Of a DNA stretch of 64,000 bases, positions 11,691-21,744 are shown piece after piece; within the stretch, counting starts at the first letter, position 1, and each line of letters begins with the position of its first letter. The DNA comes from Stomoxys calcitrans (lineage: Eukaryota; Arthropoda; Insecta; Diptera; Muscidae), in the NCBI RefSeq assembly GCF_963082655.1, contig NC_081555.1, positions 25,044,776 through 25,108,775 on the forward strand, read 5' to 3'. The position numbers and the translations under genes were made by a program. The notes beneath the pieces are model-generated. The model worked only from the letters and a program-made list of their open reading frames with translations, did not search any database and was not told the DNA's origin.

Positions 11691-11868
11691 TTAGTGTGCT
11701 TTCGACAGACAGACAGAGAGCTAGATGGACGGACACTGCTAGATTGACTTAAAATGTCATGCCGATCAAGAATAGATATATACCAGATGAGTTCTTAGGC
11801 GAGTATTTTGAGGTGTAACAAACGGAATGATGAAATTTGTATATCCACAAAATGTTGAAGTCCCTAAT
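11691..11868 (-). repeat. Inverted DINE-1-like head
   Basis: It contains ttcgaaagttagtgtgctttc, then the gacagacagacag stretch and 'gtattttgaggtgtaacaaa'. This is the reverse complement of a DINE head placed directly against the plus-oriented array to its left. Confidence 0.65.
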
Positions 11869-11871
11869 ATA

Positions 11872-12107
11872 TTGGGTTGCCCAAAAAGTAATTGCGGATT
11901 TTTCATATAGTCGGCGTTGACAAATTTTTTCACAGCTTGTGACTCTGTAATTGCATTCTTTCTTCTGTCAGTTATCAGCTGTTACTTTTAGCTTGCTTTA
12001 GAAAAAAATGTTAAAAATGTATATTTGATTATAGTTCATTCTAAGTTTTATTAAAAATGCATTTACTTCCTTTTAAAAAATCCGCAATTACTTTTTGGGC
12101 AACCCAA
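11872..12107 (-). mobile_element. Mariner-type MITE, copy 2
   Basis: Full length, 236 bp, with both TIRs intact and TA on each side. The orientation is opposite to copy 1: the TIR is followed by 'catatagtcggcg'. Confidence 0.9.
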
Positions 12108-13195
12108 TATTTGGAGACATATTCCTAGAATTCAAATTGGAATCTTTTTATTTTCTTTTTTTTATGAGTCTCTTAATCCCTTTTTTAAAAAATACTGAGA
12201 CATTTTTTTAGACTTCCCAATATTATTGTAACCCCTTATACCGATAAACCCTAAACGGCTGTCAATAATCATAAAAAATACTCCATACTAGAGGCCAACT
12301 AATCAAAACTGTCATCATTAGTGATGAAAGCAAAACAAATAAATTTCCTGGAAATCAGCATAAGGCTCCTGTGAAGCGAACCCAACTTCATAGGAGACTA
12401 ACTCATTGAAAAGACGCCAAGCTATGCCATATGAAAACTCTCAAAGGAATCCAAGACTTGAACTACCTTTGCTGTCTTTAACTAGGAATGATGGAGTCGT
12501 TTTTTTTTCACCAACTATAAACTGTTGCAAAATCATTTGAAGATGCAACATATGTTGCCACACAGTCATGGAAAGACCATGCTGGGAAAAGAAAACACTG
12601 GCAGACATTGTTTGGGGCGCCTCTTTAGACAGCAAAAGAAAACACACATCCACATACTAACTGGCACTTTGGAAATGAAATGGCACTTGATGAAACCCAG
12701 TTTGCTGGGAAAGCCTAGGCCTAAGTTGATCCTCATGATCAGAGGAGGGGGGGTCTAACATCACACTACTTGTTCATACTGATCACAAGGATCTGAATAT
12801 ACTTTGCTGTTTCCATAGATTGGTTGTTTAAACCATGTCTGTGGTTTAATGATGGCACTTTTAGAGATTTCAGGAAATTTGAGATCATCACGATTTTCTC
12901 CCTTAGGGTAAGGAGGGGAGGAAGAGACACTTTTGTTTATTTTTTGTGGAAAAATTGCATATTGAATTTCTTATTTGTCGGCTGGGTTGGCCTAACGACT
13001 AGGAAATCTGTTGAAAAGTCTGTCAGGGCTCTTGAGATAGGAAATTAACAACTTGAAAATGCCAAGGAGAAAAATTGGTGTTGATCATTAAAGGCAACTT
13101 GGCAAAGCAGTGACACTTTACGCGTAAAGGCAAGGGCTAAAGATATCGAGTGAGAAAATTTTCAAAATTCAGGAAAGCAAAGAATTAAATGCGCA
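12108..13195. other. Unique-looking sequence, no gene seen
   Basis: AT-rich sequence with short random open frames (12441-12758). I see no domain, no codon signature and no known repeat. If the Vsx gene begins upstream, this is intronic. Confidence 0.4.
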
Positions 13196-14232
13196 GGATT
13201 TAAAAGAAAGAACCTTGAGAACCCACCAGCATAGATTCTGCACTTTACGTACCAAAATTCTGCCAAATGGGGCGAAAATTGAAGCTTCTAAGTGTCGTAG
13301 AAGACTTATCGGGAGATCATTTGAAGATAAGAGCTACAGGTTATTAACCGATTTAAACCACACTTGGCAAGGTGTTTGAAAGTCATAACCAAACACCTTG
13401 TGCAAAATTTCAGCCAAATCGGTTAACAATTGTGGTTTCCAAGAGCTCAAGATGTCAAATCGGGCGATCGGTTTATATGAGAGCTATGTCAGGTTTTTGA
13501 CCGATTTGGATCATACTTGGCATGGTAGTTTCAAGTCATAACAAAACACTTTGTGCAAAATGTCAAATCGGATAACAATTGCGGCTTCCAGAAGCTCAAG
13601 AAATCAAATCAAGAGATCGGTTTATATGGGAGCTATATCAGATTATTGACTGATTTGGACCGTACTTGACAGGGCGTTTGGAAGTCATAACAAAACACTC
13701 CGTGCAAAAATTCAGCCAAATCGGTCAAAAATTGCGGCTTCAATGGGCTCAAGAAGTCAAATGAGGAGATCGGTTTATATGGGAGCTACATCAAGTTATT
13801 GACCGATTTGAACTGTACTTGGCAGGGCGTTTGGTAGTCATAACAAAACACTCCGTGCAAAATTTCAGCCAAATCGGTTAAGAATTGCGGCTTCCAGAAG
13901 CTCAAGAAGTCAAATCAGGAGATCTTTTTATATGGGAGCTAAGTCAGGTTTTTGACCTATTTAGGCAGTACTTGGCAGGCCGTTTGGAAGTCATAACAAA
14001 ATACTCCATGCAAAATTTCAAACAAATCGGTAAACAATTGCTGCTTCTAAGAGCTCAAGATGTCAAATCAGAAGATCAGTTTATTTGGGGGCTATATCAG
14101 GTTTTTGACCGGTTTTGGGCCGTACTGGACACGGTAGTTGAAAATCGTAACCAAACAGGCCGTGCAAAATTTCAGCCAAATCGGTTAACAATTGCGGCTT
14201 CCAGGGGCTTAGTTGATCGGTTTATATAGGAG
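13196..14232 (-). repeat. DINE-1-like 153-bp tandem array
   Basis: Units with 'tttatatgggagctatatca' start at 13621, 13774, 13927 and 14080, exactly 153 bp apart. The array breaks at 14232, where G-rich element B begins. Confidence 0.8.
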
Positions 14233-15740
14233 ATACTAGCTGTACCCTGCCCTCTCTGCTGCGCCTTCATTAGCACCACACGAAAAATAAGTTTCTTACG
14301 TATATGTATCTCCCCAGGAGAATTTGTTTACCTACTACCAAATTCCTTTTATTGAACCCCATATAGCCATGGTGCACAAAAATATTCACATTTTGGGAGG
14401 TTTTTTGAGGGTTAAGCATCCTCCTATCACTTGGACCTAATTTTTAATGCCATTTTTTAAATCTACCCCCGAAAACCTTTTATTTGAGTCCCATATTGTC
14501 ATGATGGTCTAAGATGCCCACTTGGGACGGTTTTGGGGCGGCCCCCTCGGTAATAACACCCAATTTTTAATATTCGATAATCATATTCGTAGTCTACTCT
14601 CGCATAACTTTCATTGGAGTCCCATATGGCCCCGATCGGTCCATTTTTGATTTTGGGGGGGGGGGGGGGGGTTTAGGCCTGCGGCGGCGCCCTATGTACT
14701 TGGATTACATATTTGACATCATGTTCGTATTTTACTCCTGATTACCTTTCATTTGAGTCCCATATTTTCCCGATCGGTCCACTTTGATTTTGGGCGGTAG
14801 TTTTGGGGCGGCTTTGGGCTTCGGACGGCTCCCTAGATACTTGAATTAAATTTTTGATCTCATATTCATACGATACTCCCGAATACCTTTCTTTGAAGTC
14901 CTATATTGTCCCGATCAGACCACTTTTAATTTGGGGCGGTACTCTTGGGTCGACGCCTTAGGTATTTGGATGCAATTTTTGACACCATATTCGTATTCTT
15001 CTCCCGAAAACCTTTCACTTGAGTTCCATATTGCCCCGATCGGTCCACTTTGATTTTTGGTGGTATTTTTGGAGTGATTTTGGGCTTTGGGCGGCTCCCT
15101 AGATACTTGGACCTAATTTGCAATACTCCCAAATACTTTCCATTTGAGTCCCATATTATCCAGATCGGTCCACTTTTGTATTTGGGTGAATTTTTTGGGG
15201 CGGTTTTGGGCCTGGGCGGCCTTCTAGGTATTTAAGCCCGATTTTTACTATCACATTCGTATTTAACTCCCAAATATCTTTCATTTGAATCCCATATTGT
15301 CCCAATGGGTAAATATGTCCTGCTAAGGTGTTTTGGGGGGGTGGAGAGACCCCTCAGACATCAAGGAATACATTTTTGTGTCAGATTTGTATTCTACTCT
15401 TAAATACCTTTCATTTGATAACCATATTGCCCAAAGCGGTATAAGTATCCTGTTGGGAAGTGTTTTTGGGGGTGGGGGACCTCCCTGCACTTAGTGTGAA
15501 TATTTATGCCAAATTCGTACTCTACTCTTAAATACCTTCCATTTGATACCCTTATTGTCCCAATCGGCAAACCTGTCCGTTGGGGTGGATTTTGAGATAG
15601 GGCGTCCCCCCACGTTATTTAACCCCAAAATTTTATACCAATTTCGTGTTTTTAGGGTTCCAATAGGGTAGCATACAAAATTTCGATTAAATCGGTACAA
15701 CCATCTCCGAGATCAAGCGTCTTTGAAGAAGTTTTTTGGA
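14233..15740 (+). mobile_element. G-rich tandem-repeat element B, 3' truncated
   Basis: It begins actagctgtaccctgcc, comparable to element A's actagatgaacc. About nine G-rich units follow ('cttttggggcggttttggg', 'ttgagtcccatat'). It reaches 'aaatcggtacaaccatctccgagatc' but lacks the ACAAACAAAC tail. Its truncated end lies about 70 bp upstream of the Vsx exon. Confidence 0.65.
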
Positions 15741-15812
15741 GAAATTTTCCCACATACCCACTGTATCAGTTTCCTTTAGTCAACCTTTCTCTCCTTCTCG
15801 CTCTCTTTTCAG

Positions 15813-16021
15813 GTTCTCTTGCCGGCAAAGATTTCTCTTTGGATGGCCTTAATGGCTTTGCCAATAAAAAGAAAAAGAAGAAACGACGTCACAGTCGCAC
15901 CATCTTTACCAGCTACCAATTGGAGAAGCTGGAGGAAGCATTCAAGGAAGCCCATTATCCAGATGTGTATGCGCGTGAAATGTTGTCATTGAAAACCGAA
16001 TTACCTGAGGATCGTATACAG
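15813..16021 (+). CDS. Vsx: Vsx-type homeobox gene, internal exon (homeodomain residues 1-46)
   Basis: A pyrimidine-rich acceptor (ctctcttttcAG, AG at 15811-15812) precedes an open exon, and a perfect CAG|GTAAGT donor ends it at 16021/16022. The protein has a basic K-rich run, then [32 protein letters not shown] and ELPEDRIQ, where the exon stops. This is a paired-class homeodomain of the Vsx/Chx10 group, cut between residues 46 and 47, the usual intron site in this class. The missing part is helix 3 (normally beginning VWFQNR), so the exon alone cannot bind DNA. Vsx proteins are transcription factors of the visual system and brain. I cannot separate Vsx1 from Vsx2. The entry phase is 2 bases and the exit phase is 0. 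I found no WFQNR-coding exon downstream in this window. Confidence 0.92.
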
Positions 16022-16337
16022 GTAAGTGCTAAAGCTAAGAACTCTCAAAGGAATTTATTTTTATTTCAAAGGAAATTCAATACTTTTGACAAGAGCATAA
16101 AGGTATTCGTGAAGTGAAGAAGGAATTCATTCCACATACAAATTCTAAAAAAATGCAAAAGCAGCCTTAATCATAGTAATGACTAATTATTGTGATCCAC
16201 GATTTCGGACTTAAGAAAAAAACAAACACCCTACATGCAGCATAGCTTGGGTCAATGGGGGTCGTTATACATTAAGAGGTTGTTTTTTTTTTGTAATGAA
16301 GCTGATTTGAGTTTGAACAACTTTAAGCCATATCCGA
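16022..16337. other. Vsx intron, proximal part
   Basis: Sequence immediately after the splice donor. The exon frame runs open only to about 16114. I see no second exon or repeat here. Confidence 0.5.
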
Positions 16338-16459
16338 TACAGTTGAAACTGCATAACTGTAGAACGCTTTAGTGAAAAATTCCGCTTAAGGGAAACTTTA
16401 TGGAATGAACCATTTATTTTTGGTTTTATTCAGTGTAATTGATTTCGCTTTAATGACAT

Positions 16460-16578
16460 GCCGCTTAACTGAAAATTCCGCTTAACCGAAAATTCCACTT
16501 AACCGAAAATTCCGCTTAACCGAAAATTCCGCTTAACTGAAAATTTCGTTTAACTCAAAATTCCGCTTAACTGAAAAA
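16460..16578. repeat. 17-bp tandem repeat (ttccgcttaaccgaaaa)
   Basis: About seven copies of a 17-bp unit with single-base variants (cttaactg, cttaaccg, tttaactc). They appear to be amplified from the subterminal sequence of the surrounding pogo-like element. Confidence 0.75.
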
Positions 16579-16599
16579 GTTTTCCGACGCAAACATTAA

Positions 16600-17800
16600 T
16601 CGCAGGTGTGCCACAAGGCTCTGTCCTTTCCCTTCTTCTTATTTTCATTGACGTTCTATTGGGCCAGACTTCGAGTCCAGTCTACTCATTTGCCATTGAC
16701 AGTAGTCTGTGTCATTCATGTTCATTCGGCCATAGGCCCAGTCCTCAAGAAATTGTGGACTCTCCCAGGAGGCCACCGTAGCGCAGAGGTTAGCATGTCT
16801 GCCTATGATGCTGAACGCCTGGGTTCGAATACTGGCAGGACCATCAACAAATTTTTCACCGGTGGTTTTTCCCTCCTAATGCTGGCGACATTTGTGAGGT
16901 ACTTTTCCATATAAAAACTTCACCCCAAAGAGTTATCGCTCTGTCCGACGTTTGGACTCGGTTATATAAAGGAGGTCCCTTATGATTGAGCTTAAAATTG
17001 AATTGAATTGGACAGCACTCATTGATTTGTAAGAAGTTTGCCCCAGATCCTTCATGGGCAAATTTGCATTTGCTTTTTGCTCTCCCAGGATTTGCTAGAC
17101 ATATCTGAGTGGGGTCGAATGAACAAAGAAGATTTTTATGCACGCAAAACGCAGTGCTGTTTTTGTCCCACAAACGATTCACCGATACTTTAAGATCGTC
17201 AATATCTCTCGACGGTGTAGATATCAAGCAGTCAGAAGCTCTTGATGTTCTGGACATGAAGATTCGAAGTAATGACCCTTGGTCACAACATGTATTCGAA
17301 GTGTCGAAAGAAACATTCAATTGTTTGGGCTTTCTAAAGCGGTGCATGAAGTGTTTCACCTTTCTTTTGATCTTCTCAATATCTACAGTTGCTATATCAG
17401 GTCGAGGATGGAATATAACTCTCATATATGGACAGGAGCTGCAATATCATCCTTGGAGCTACTTGACCGCGTTCAACGGAGAGCAATGTTGTTTGTTGGC
17501 AACAATAGAGTATCCAACTCTATTGTTTCTCTTTAACATCGTCGGAATGTGAGAAACGTTGTACTGCTCCATCGTTACTATCTTATTCCTGACGTTAGAA
17601 TGTTCACCAGGAATACAAGACTTGCCTGGAACTTGCACCCTTTTATAATTCATTGATCATGCATTACCGAGATAAATCATTTTTCGCCCGAACCATTCGT
17701 ATGTGGAATCGACTTCCGGCTAATGTCTTTCCCACCGACATTAACGCTCAGAAATTTAAGACGAATATCAATAAACACTATCATACATCGTTTCTGTCCT
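16600..17800 (+). pseudogene. CR1/jockey-like LINE, 3' half, interrupted by a SINE
   Basis: It begins within the RT at AGVPQGSVLS. The active-site box is degraded (F-A-I-D-S). After the SINE it continues LSQDLLDISEWGR, then a thumb/connection region with frameshifts, and ends with FFARTIRMWNRLPANVFPT and KFKTNINKHY, typical of the C-terminus in this lineage. The 57870-60640 copy is related. Confidence 0.8.
16769..17079 (+). mobile_element. tRNA-derived SINE in a LINE
   Basis: The head is ggaggccaccgtagcgcaga with a ggttcgaatac box, followed by the ~300-bp body. The target duplication is ctctcccagga, at 16760-16770 and 17080-17090. Removing the SINE restores the LINE reading frame GLSQDLL. 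Confidence 0.88.
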
Positions 17801-17831
17801 ATTCGCTTAATTGAAAATTAATTTCACTTAT

Positions 17832-18070
17832 CCGAGTTAAGTATAACCGAAAATTACGGATAAGCGAGAGAAAAATTTTCAGCGTTTCACTTCCCCGCCG
17901 ATTTCGACTGTATGTTCAATATTTGCTGTGCAAATCACGAGGAATCGAGTTATCCGAGTTAAATATAACCGAAAATTACGGATAAGCGAGAGAAAAATTT
18001 TCAGCATTTCACTTATCCGCCGATTTCGACTGTATGTTCAATATTTGCTGTGCAAATCACGAGGAATCGA
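17832..18070. repeat. ~119-bp tandem duplication of a transposon end plus flank
   Basis: The stretch from 'ttatccgagttaa' to 'cacgaggaatcga' occurs twice in direct order with a few substitutions. It covers the pogo-like right end and about 40 bp of what lies outside that end. Confidence 0.75.
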
Positions 18071-19184
18071 TGAGTATGGATCGCATTTGTCGAGTTCATT
18101 GCGCGGTATCTTTTTTTAGGCAAACAAGAAATAATGGATGCGAATTGTAATGCTATTGGAGCTATGTCAAGTTATAGTCCGATTCGGATCATAAATGAAC
18201 TGAATGGAGAAGAAGTCATTGGGTAATATTTCAGTCCATTCCGATAAGAATTGCGCCTTGTAAGGGTTCAAGAAGCATAATCGGGGACCGGTTTATATGG
18301 AAGCTGTATCAGGCTATAGACCGACTCAGACCATATTGGACATGAAGGTCATGGGTGAAACCGTTATACAAAATTTCATCCATATCCGATGAGAATTGCG
18401 CCCTCTAGTTGCTCAAAAAGTCAAGATTCAAAACCGGTGCATATGGCAGCTACATCAGGTTATGGAACGATTTGAACCATAATTAAATCAGTTGTTGGAA
18501 GTTATAACAAAACACATCATGCAAACTTTCATCCAAATCGGATGGGAATTGCGCCCTCTAGTGGCTCAAGGAGTCAAGATCCAAGATCGGTTTATACGGC
18601 AGCTATATCAGGTTATGTCCAAATAGAAACCATACTCAGCACAGTTATTGGAAGTCGTAACGAAACACTTCCTGCAAACTTTCAGGCAAATCGGTTAAGA
18701 ATTGCGCCCTCTCGTGGCTCAAGAAGTCGAGATCCAATATCGGTTTATATGACAGCTATATCAGGTTATGAACCGATTTCAATCATACTTAGCACAGTGG
18801 TGGGAAGCCATAACAAAACACCTCATGCAAGATTTCAGCCAAATCGGATGAGAACTACGCCCTCTAGTGGCTCAAGAAGTCAAGATCCAAGATCGGTTTA
18901 TATGGCAGCTATATCAAAACCTGAACCGATATGGCCCATCTACAATCCCAACTGACCTACACTTATAGGAAATATTTGTGTATAGTTTCAAGTGTCTAGC
19001 TTGACTCCTACTCGCTCGAAAGTTTGCGTGCTTTGGACAGACAGACATGGCTATATCGACTTAAAATGTCATGACGATCAGAAAGAAATATATTTTATGG
19101 GATTTCAGATGAATATTTTGAGGTGTTACAAAACAGAACGACTAGATTAATATGCCCCCATCCTATGGTGGTGGGTACAACAAT
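18071..19184 (-). repeat. DINE-1-like element with 153-bp array
   Basis: Array units have 'agctatatcaggttatg' at 18601 and 18754 (153 bp apart). The element ends at about 19180 in the inverted head, with the gacagacagacatgg stretch at 19040 and 'cctatggtggtgggta'. The left end has the ggatcgcatttgtcgag sequence that adjoins DINE termini. Confidence 0.75.
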
Positions 19185-19200
19185 TAGACAATCTATACTA

Positions 19201-19435
19201 TTGGGTTGCCCAAAAAGTAATTGCGGATTTTTCATATAGTCGGCGTTGACAAATTTTTTCACAGCTTGTGACCCTGTAATTGCATTCTTTCTTCTGTCAG
19301 TTATCAGCTGTTACTTTTAGCTTGCTTTAGAAAAAAAATTTAAAAAAAGTATATTTGATTAAAGTTCATTCTAAGTTTTATTAACAATGCATTTACTTTC
19401 TTTTAAAAAATCCGCAATTACTTTTTGGGCAACCA
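19201..19435 (-). mobile_element. Mariner-type MITE, copy 3
   Basis: Full length apart from a two-base shortening of the right TIR, with TA flanks. It sits just outside the head of the adjacent DINE. Confidence 0.88.
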
Positions 19436-20059
19436 TAAAAACTCAGAATCCTAAAAATCTGGGGCTATATTTTATGCTGTAGTTTATTTTATATTCGTTG
19501 TATATTCCAAAATTTTCAATTGTTCTTCTTCTGTACATCAAGTGTTATCGCTTGACAAAATATCCTTTTCAAATATCCTTTTTAAGCAAACTATGTATGG
19601 GCCAAAGCTCTTTTTGTTTGAAATTTCCTGTTGTCTCCTCCATTGTTTTGTATCTCTACACAAGTAAAAAAAGAGAATCTTTAGATATCCGATCTCCGAA
19701 AAGGGAGGTCATTGCTTAAACTGCATTTTACTGGTTATGAATGCAAAGGAAATTACATTGAAAAATATTTGGATATATTTTTTGTGATTTTTCACACCTT
19801 GTTAAGAGACAATATGGTCAGTCGGCCCATTGAATTGTTAGCTTTTGAAGGTAGAACATACTGAAGCAATTGTTTACACAATATTGCTTTAAAACATTCT
19901 ATAGGAATGCAGGTGATATTTTTCCTCTGGACTAAAACCTTGAACTAAGTCTTAACTTTGAGCTAAGTCTAGTAAATTTCAAAATTTTGCAAAAATTAAC
20001 ATCTTCTGTTCTTTCATTGCACACTTCAATGGATCTCTCGGAGAAGTGCCTTATTGCAT
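19436..20059. other. AT-rich sequence, no gene seen
   Basis: Short random open frames only. I see no domain or repeat family. Confidence 0.4.
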
Positions 20060-20265
20060 AGAAATTTAGTTCATAAATTTTCAAGAATATTGGGTTGCAA
20101 ATGTTCACATCCGCTAATTCATACAAGTCCTCAAAGAAAAAACAAGCTAAAGTGGAACTCCATAGCAAAATGCTCTATAGTCTCTGCTTCCTCAACGTCC
20201 TCACTGTTTGGGCAAATGTAGTTTCGTGCTACCTTTATTCTAGCAGCATGTTTTCCAATCAGACA
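20060..20265 (-). pseudogene. RNase-H LINE C-terminal scrap
   Basis: Minus-strand reading gives IGKHAARIKVARNYICPN, then EDVEEAETIEHF and DLYELADVNI. This matches the C-terminal segment of the LINEs at 4690 and 50400 (IGKHAGRLKVAS; DIEEEEAIEH; SDLADMNI). Confidence 0.7.
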
Positions 20266-20476
20266 ATAGAACTGGCAAACTATCGATATTCGATTCATTC
20301 GATAGTTTCGATACCCACTACAAACCTGGATACCTATATAGCAGACAATACTGGAGCTATATTTGAGAGATAGGTGGACCCTCATCTACGATCAAGGTTA
20401 TGTTAAAAGCGCCTTAGAAATGTTTGGCCTCTCGATTCGGTGCCGTTTTGGGCTTAAGCCTTCTGACCTGATACTA

Positions 20477-20869
20477 AAGGGTGATTGTTTGCGGTTGTTG
20501 AGTAACAGAGGCCCAATTGGTGCGAACGGCGACGAATCGATAATTAATGGTCATCATTAACACTGGCCGATACATCTGCGATATTATCTTCAGTTCGCTC
20601 TCTACGTGTTGGTGGTTTAATGTCCAACAATGTACATTTGGAGCGAACTTCAGTCACAATAGCCCGAATAGCCGCTTCAGTGGGTCGATTAAATTGACCA
20701 TAAAATGGAAGAAGCGAGCTATGAAGTTTCTTAACGGAGCTCGCACTTTATTCTTTTGTAAGACGATTCATTGTTAAATCATAGACCAAACTGAAGATGT
20801 TTGACAATGAGACAAAACACAAAACGTGTGTGAGCTGTTTAAGCCAGTAATAGTTAAAAAATCACCCTT
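20477..20869 (-). mobile_element. Deleted Tc1/mariner derivative (antisense)
   Basis: The ends AAGGGTGATTG and AATCACCCTTT match the termini of the intact mariner at 27840, with TA on each side. On the minus strand it holds broken transposase: MNRLTKE then stop, GQFNRPTEAAIRAIV, CTLLDIKPPT and RRRSQQLG-like sequence. It is a relative of, not a recent copy of, the 27840 element. About two thirds of the coding region is missing. Confidence 0.82.
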
Positions 20870-21108
20870 TATATCGCCCAGTCAAAATGAGGTCAGTGTT
20901 GCTGTAACCTGCGGAAAAACAATAAGGCAGCAGGAACCGATGGGTTGCCGCTGAACTATATAATAATTGAATGTCCACAGGAAGATCGGCACATACAAAA
21001 TTTTTCTCATCTCCGACAGTCGTATATGTTCAAAGGGTTTTCAATATCTCTTTCGGAAGAGTTTTTTACACGACACAGCACCTCACATATGTCTCCACAC
21101 TTTCAAAA
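20870..21108 (+). pseudogene. LINE reverse-transcriptase scrap
   Basis: Near 20920 it reads RKNNKAAGTDGLPLN, the usual start of a LINE RT domain. It then decays into stops before the SINE. The lineage is not assignable. Confidence 0.5.
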
Positions 21109-21435
21109 TAGCAAATTTACCCATCAACTTTCCCTTAAGCAACAGGGGCAAACTTTTTACACATCAATGAGAGCAGTCCGATTCTAATGTAAGGTCAATG
21201 ATAAGGTATCTTCTTTTAATAGCCGAAAACGCACGGCGTGCCGCAGTGCAACTCCTCTTTATGGAAAAGTTTTTACATGGCTGGCATACCATTTTTTTTA
21301 AATGGCATAGTTCCTCGCAAATGTCGCCAACATTAGGAAGGAAAAACCACCGCTGAACTTTTTTTCTGATGATCTCGCCAGGATTCGACCATAGACGTTC
21401 AGCGTCATAGGCTGACATGCTAACGTCTGCGCTCC
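21109..21435 (-). mobile_element. tRNA-derived SINE
   Basis: It reads from tail (gcaaatttacccatcaac) to B-box-like sequence (gattcgaccat) and a truncated head at about 21435. Same family as 4024-4568. Confidence 0.8.
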
Positions 21436-21540
21436 AATGTCGCCATCATTAGGAGGGGATAACGAGCATTGAAACAATTTTCTTATGTTTTCGCTAGGAT
21501 TCGAATCCAGGCGCTCAGCGTCAAAGCTGGTAGTATTAGT
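21436..21540 (-). mobile_element. Second SINE, 3'-truncated, adjacent
   Basis: It contains only the central piece 'gtcgccatcattaggagggg' and 'aggattcgaatccaggcg'. It directly abuts the copy above, in the same orientation. Confidence 0.7.
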
Positions 21541-21744
21541 AACCTAGCTGAAAAAGAGGAAGACAGTTGGGACTGTGGGTTTCCAACGGAACAACACAAC
21601 AATTGAATCCAAAGGTTGATGAGGCGTACACAGAAAAAAATCTCTTAAAAATTTTCAATTAAAAATATAATTGAAAATAAAAACGTTTTCAATTAAGACA
21701 TTAACTGATTCAATCATTTTTGATTGATTGCCATTTTTTTTAAA
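21541..21744. other. No gene seen
   Basis: AT-rich linker with a run of 'ttcaattaaaa'-type words; nothing assignable. Confidence 0.4.

Larger units (their letters stand above)
16338..18037. mobile_element. Possible pogo-like element carrying a LINE and a SINE
   Basis: The left end reads TA-CAGTTGAAACTGCATAAC and the right end, inverted, reads TA-CAGTCGAAATCGGCGG. Both resemble pogo/Tigger termini with TA flanks. Inner sequences on both sides share 'cgcttaa(c/t)tgaaaa' motifs, including a 17-bp tandem array on the left. The coding content is a LINE that inserted into it. The assignment rests only on termini and flanks. Confidence 0.45.

Noticed and set aside
12441..12758. Opposed 70- and 77-aa frames
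   Set aside because: Random overlapping frames in unique AT-rich DNA without any motif.
16769..16850. Functional tRNA gene (and similar heads at 45472, 61678 and on the minus strand)
   Set aside because: Only A/B-box-like promoter sequence is kept; the cloverleaf is not complete and each is followed by the SINE body with target duplications.
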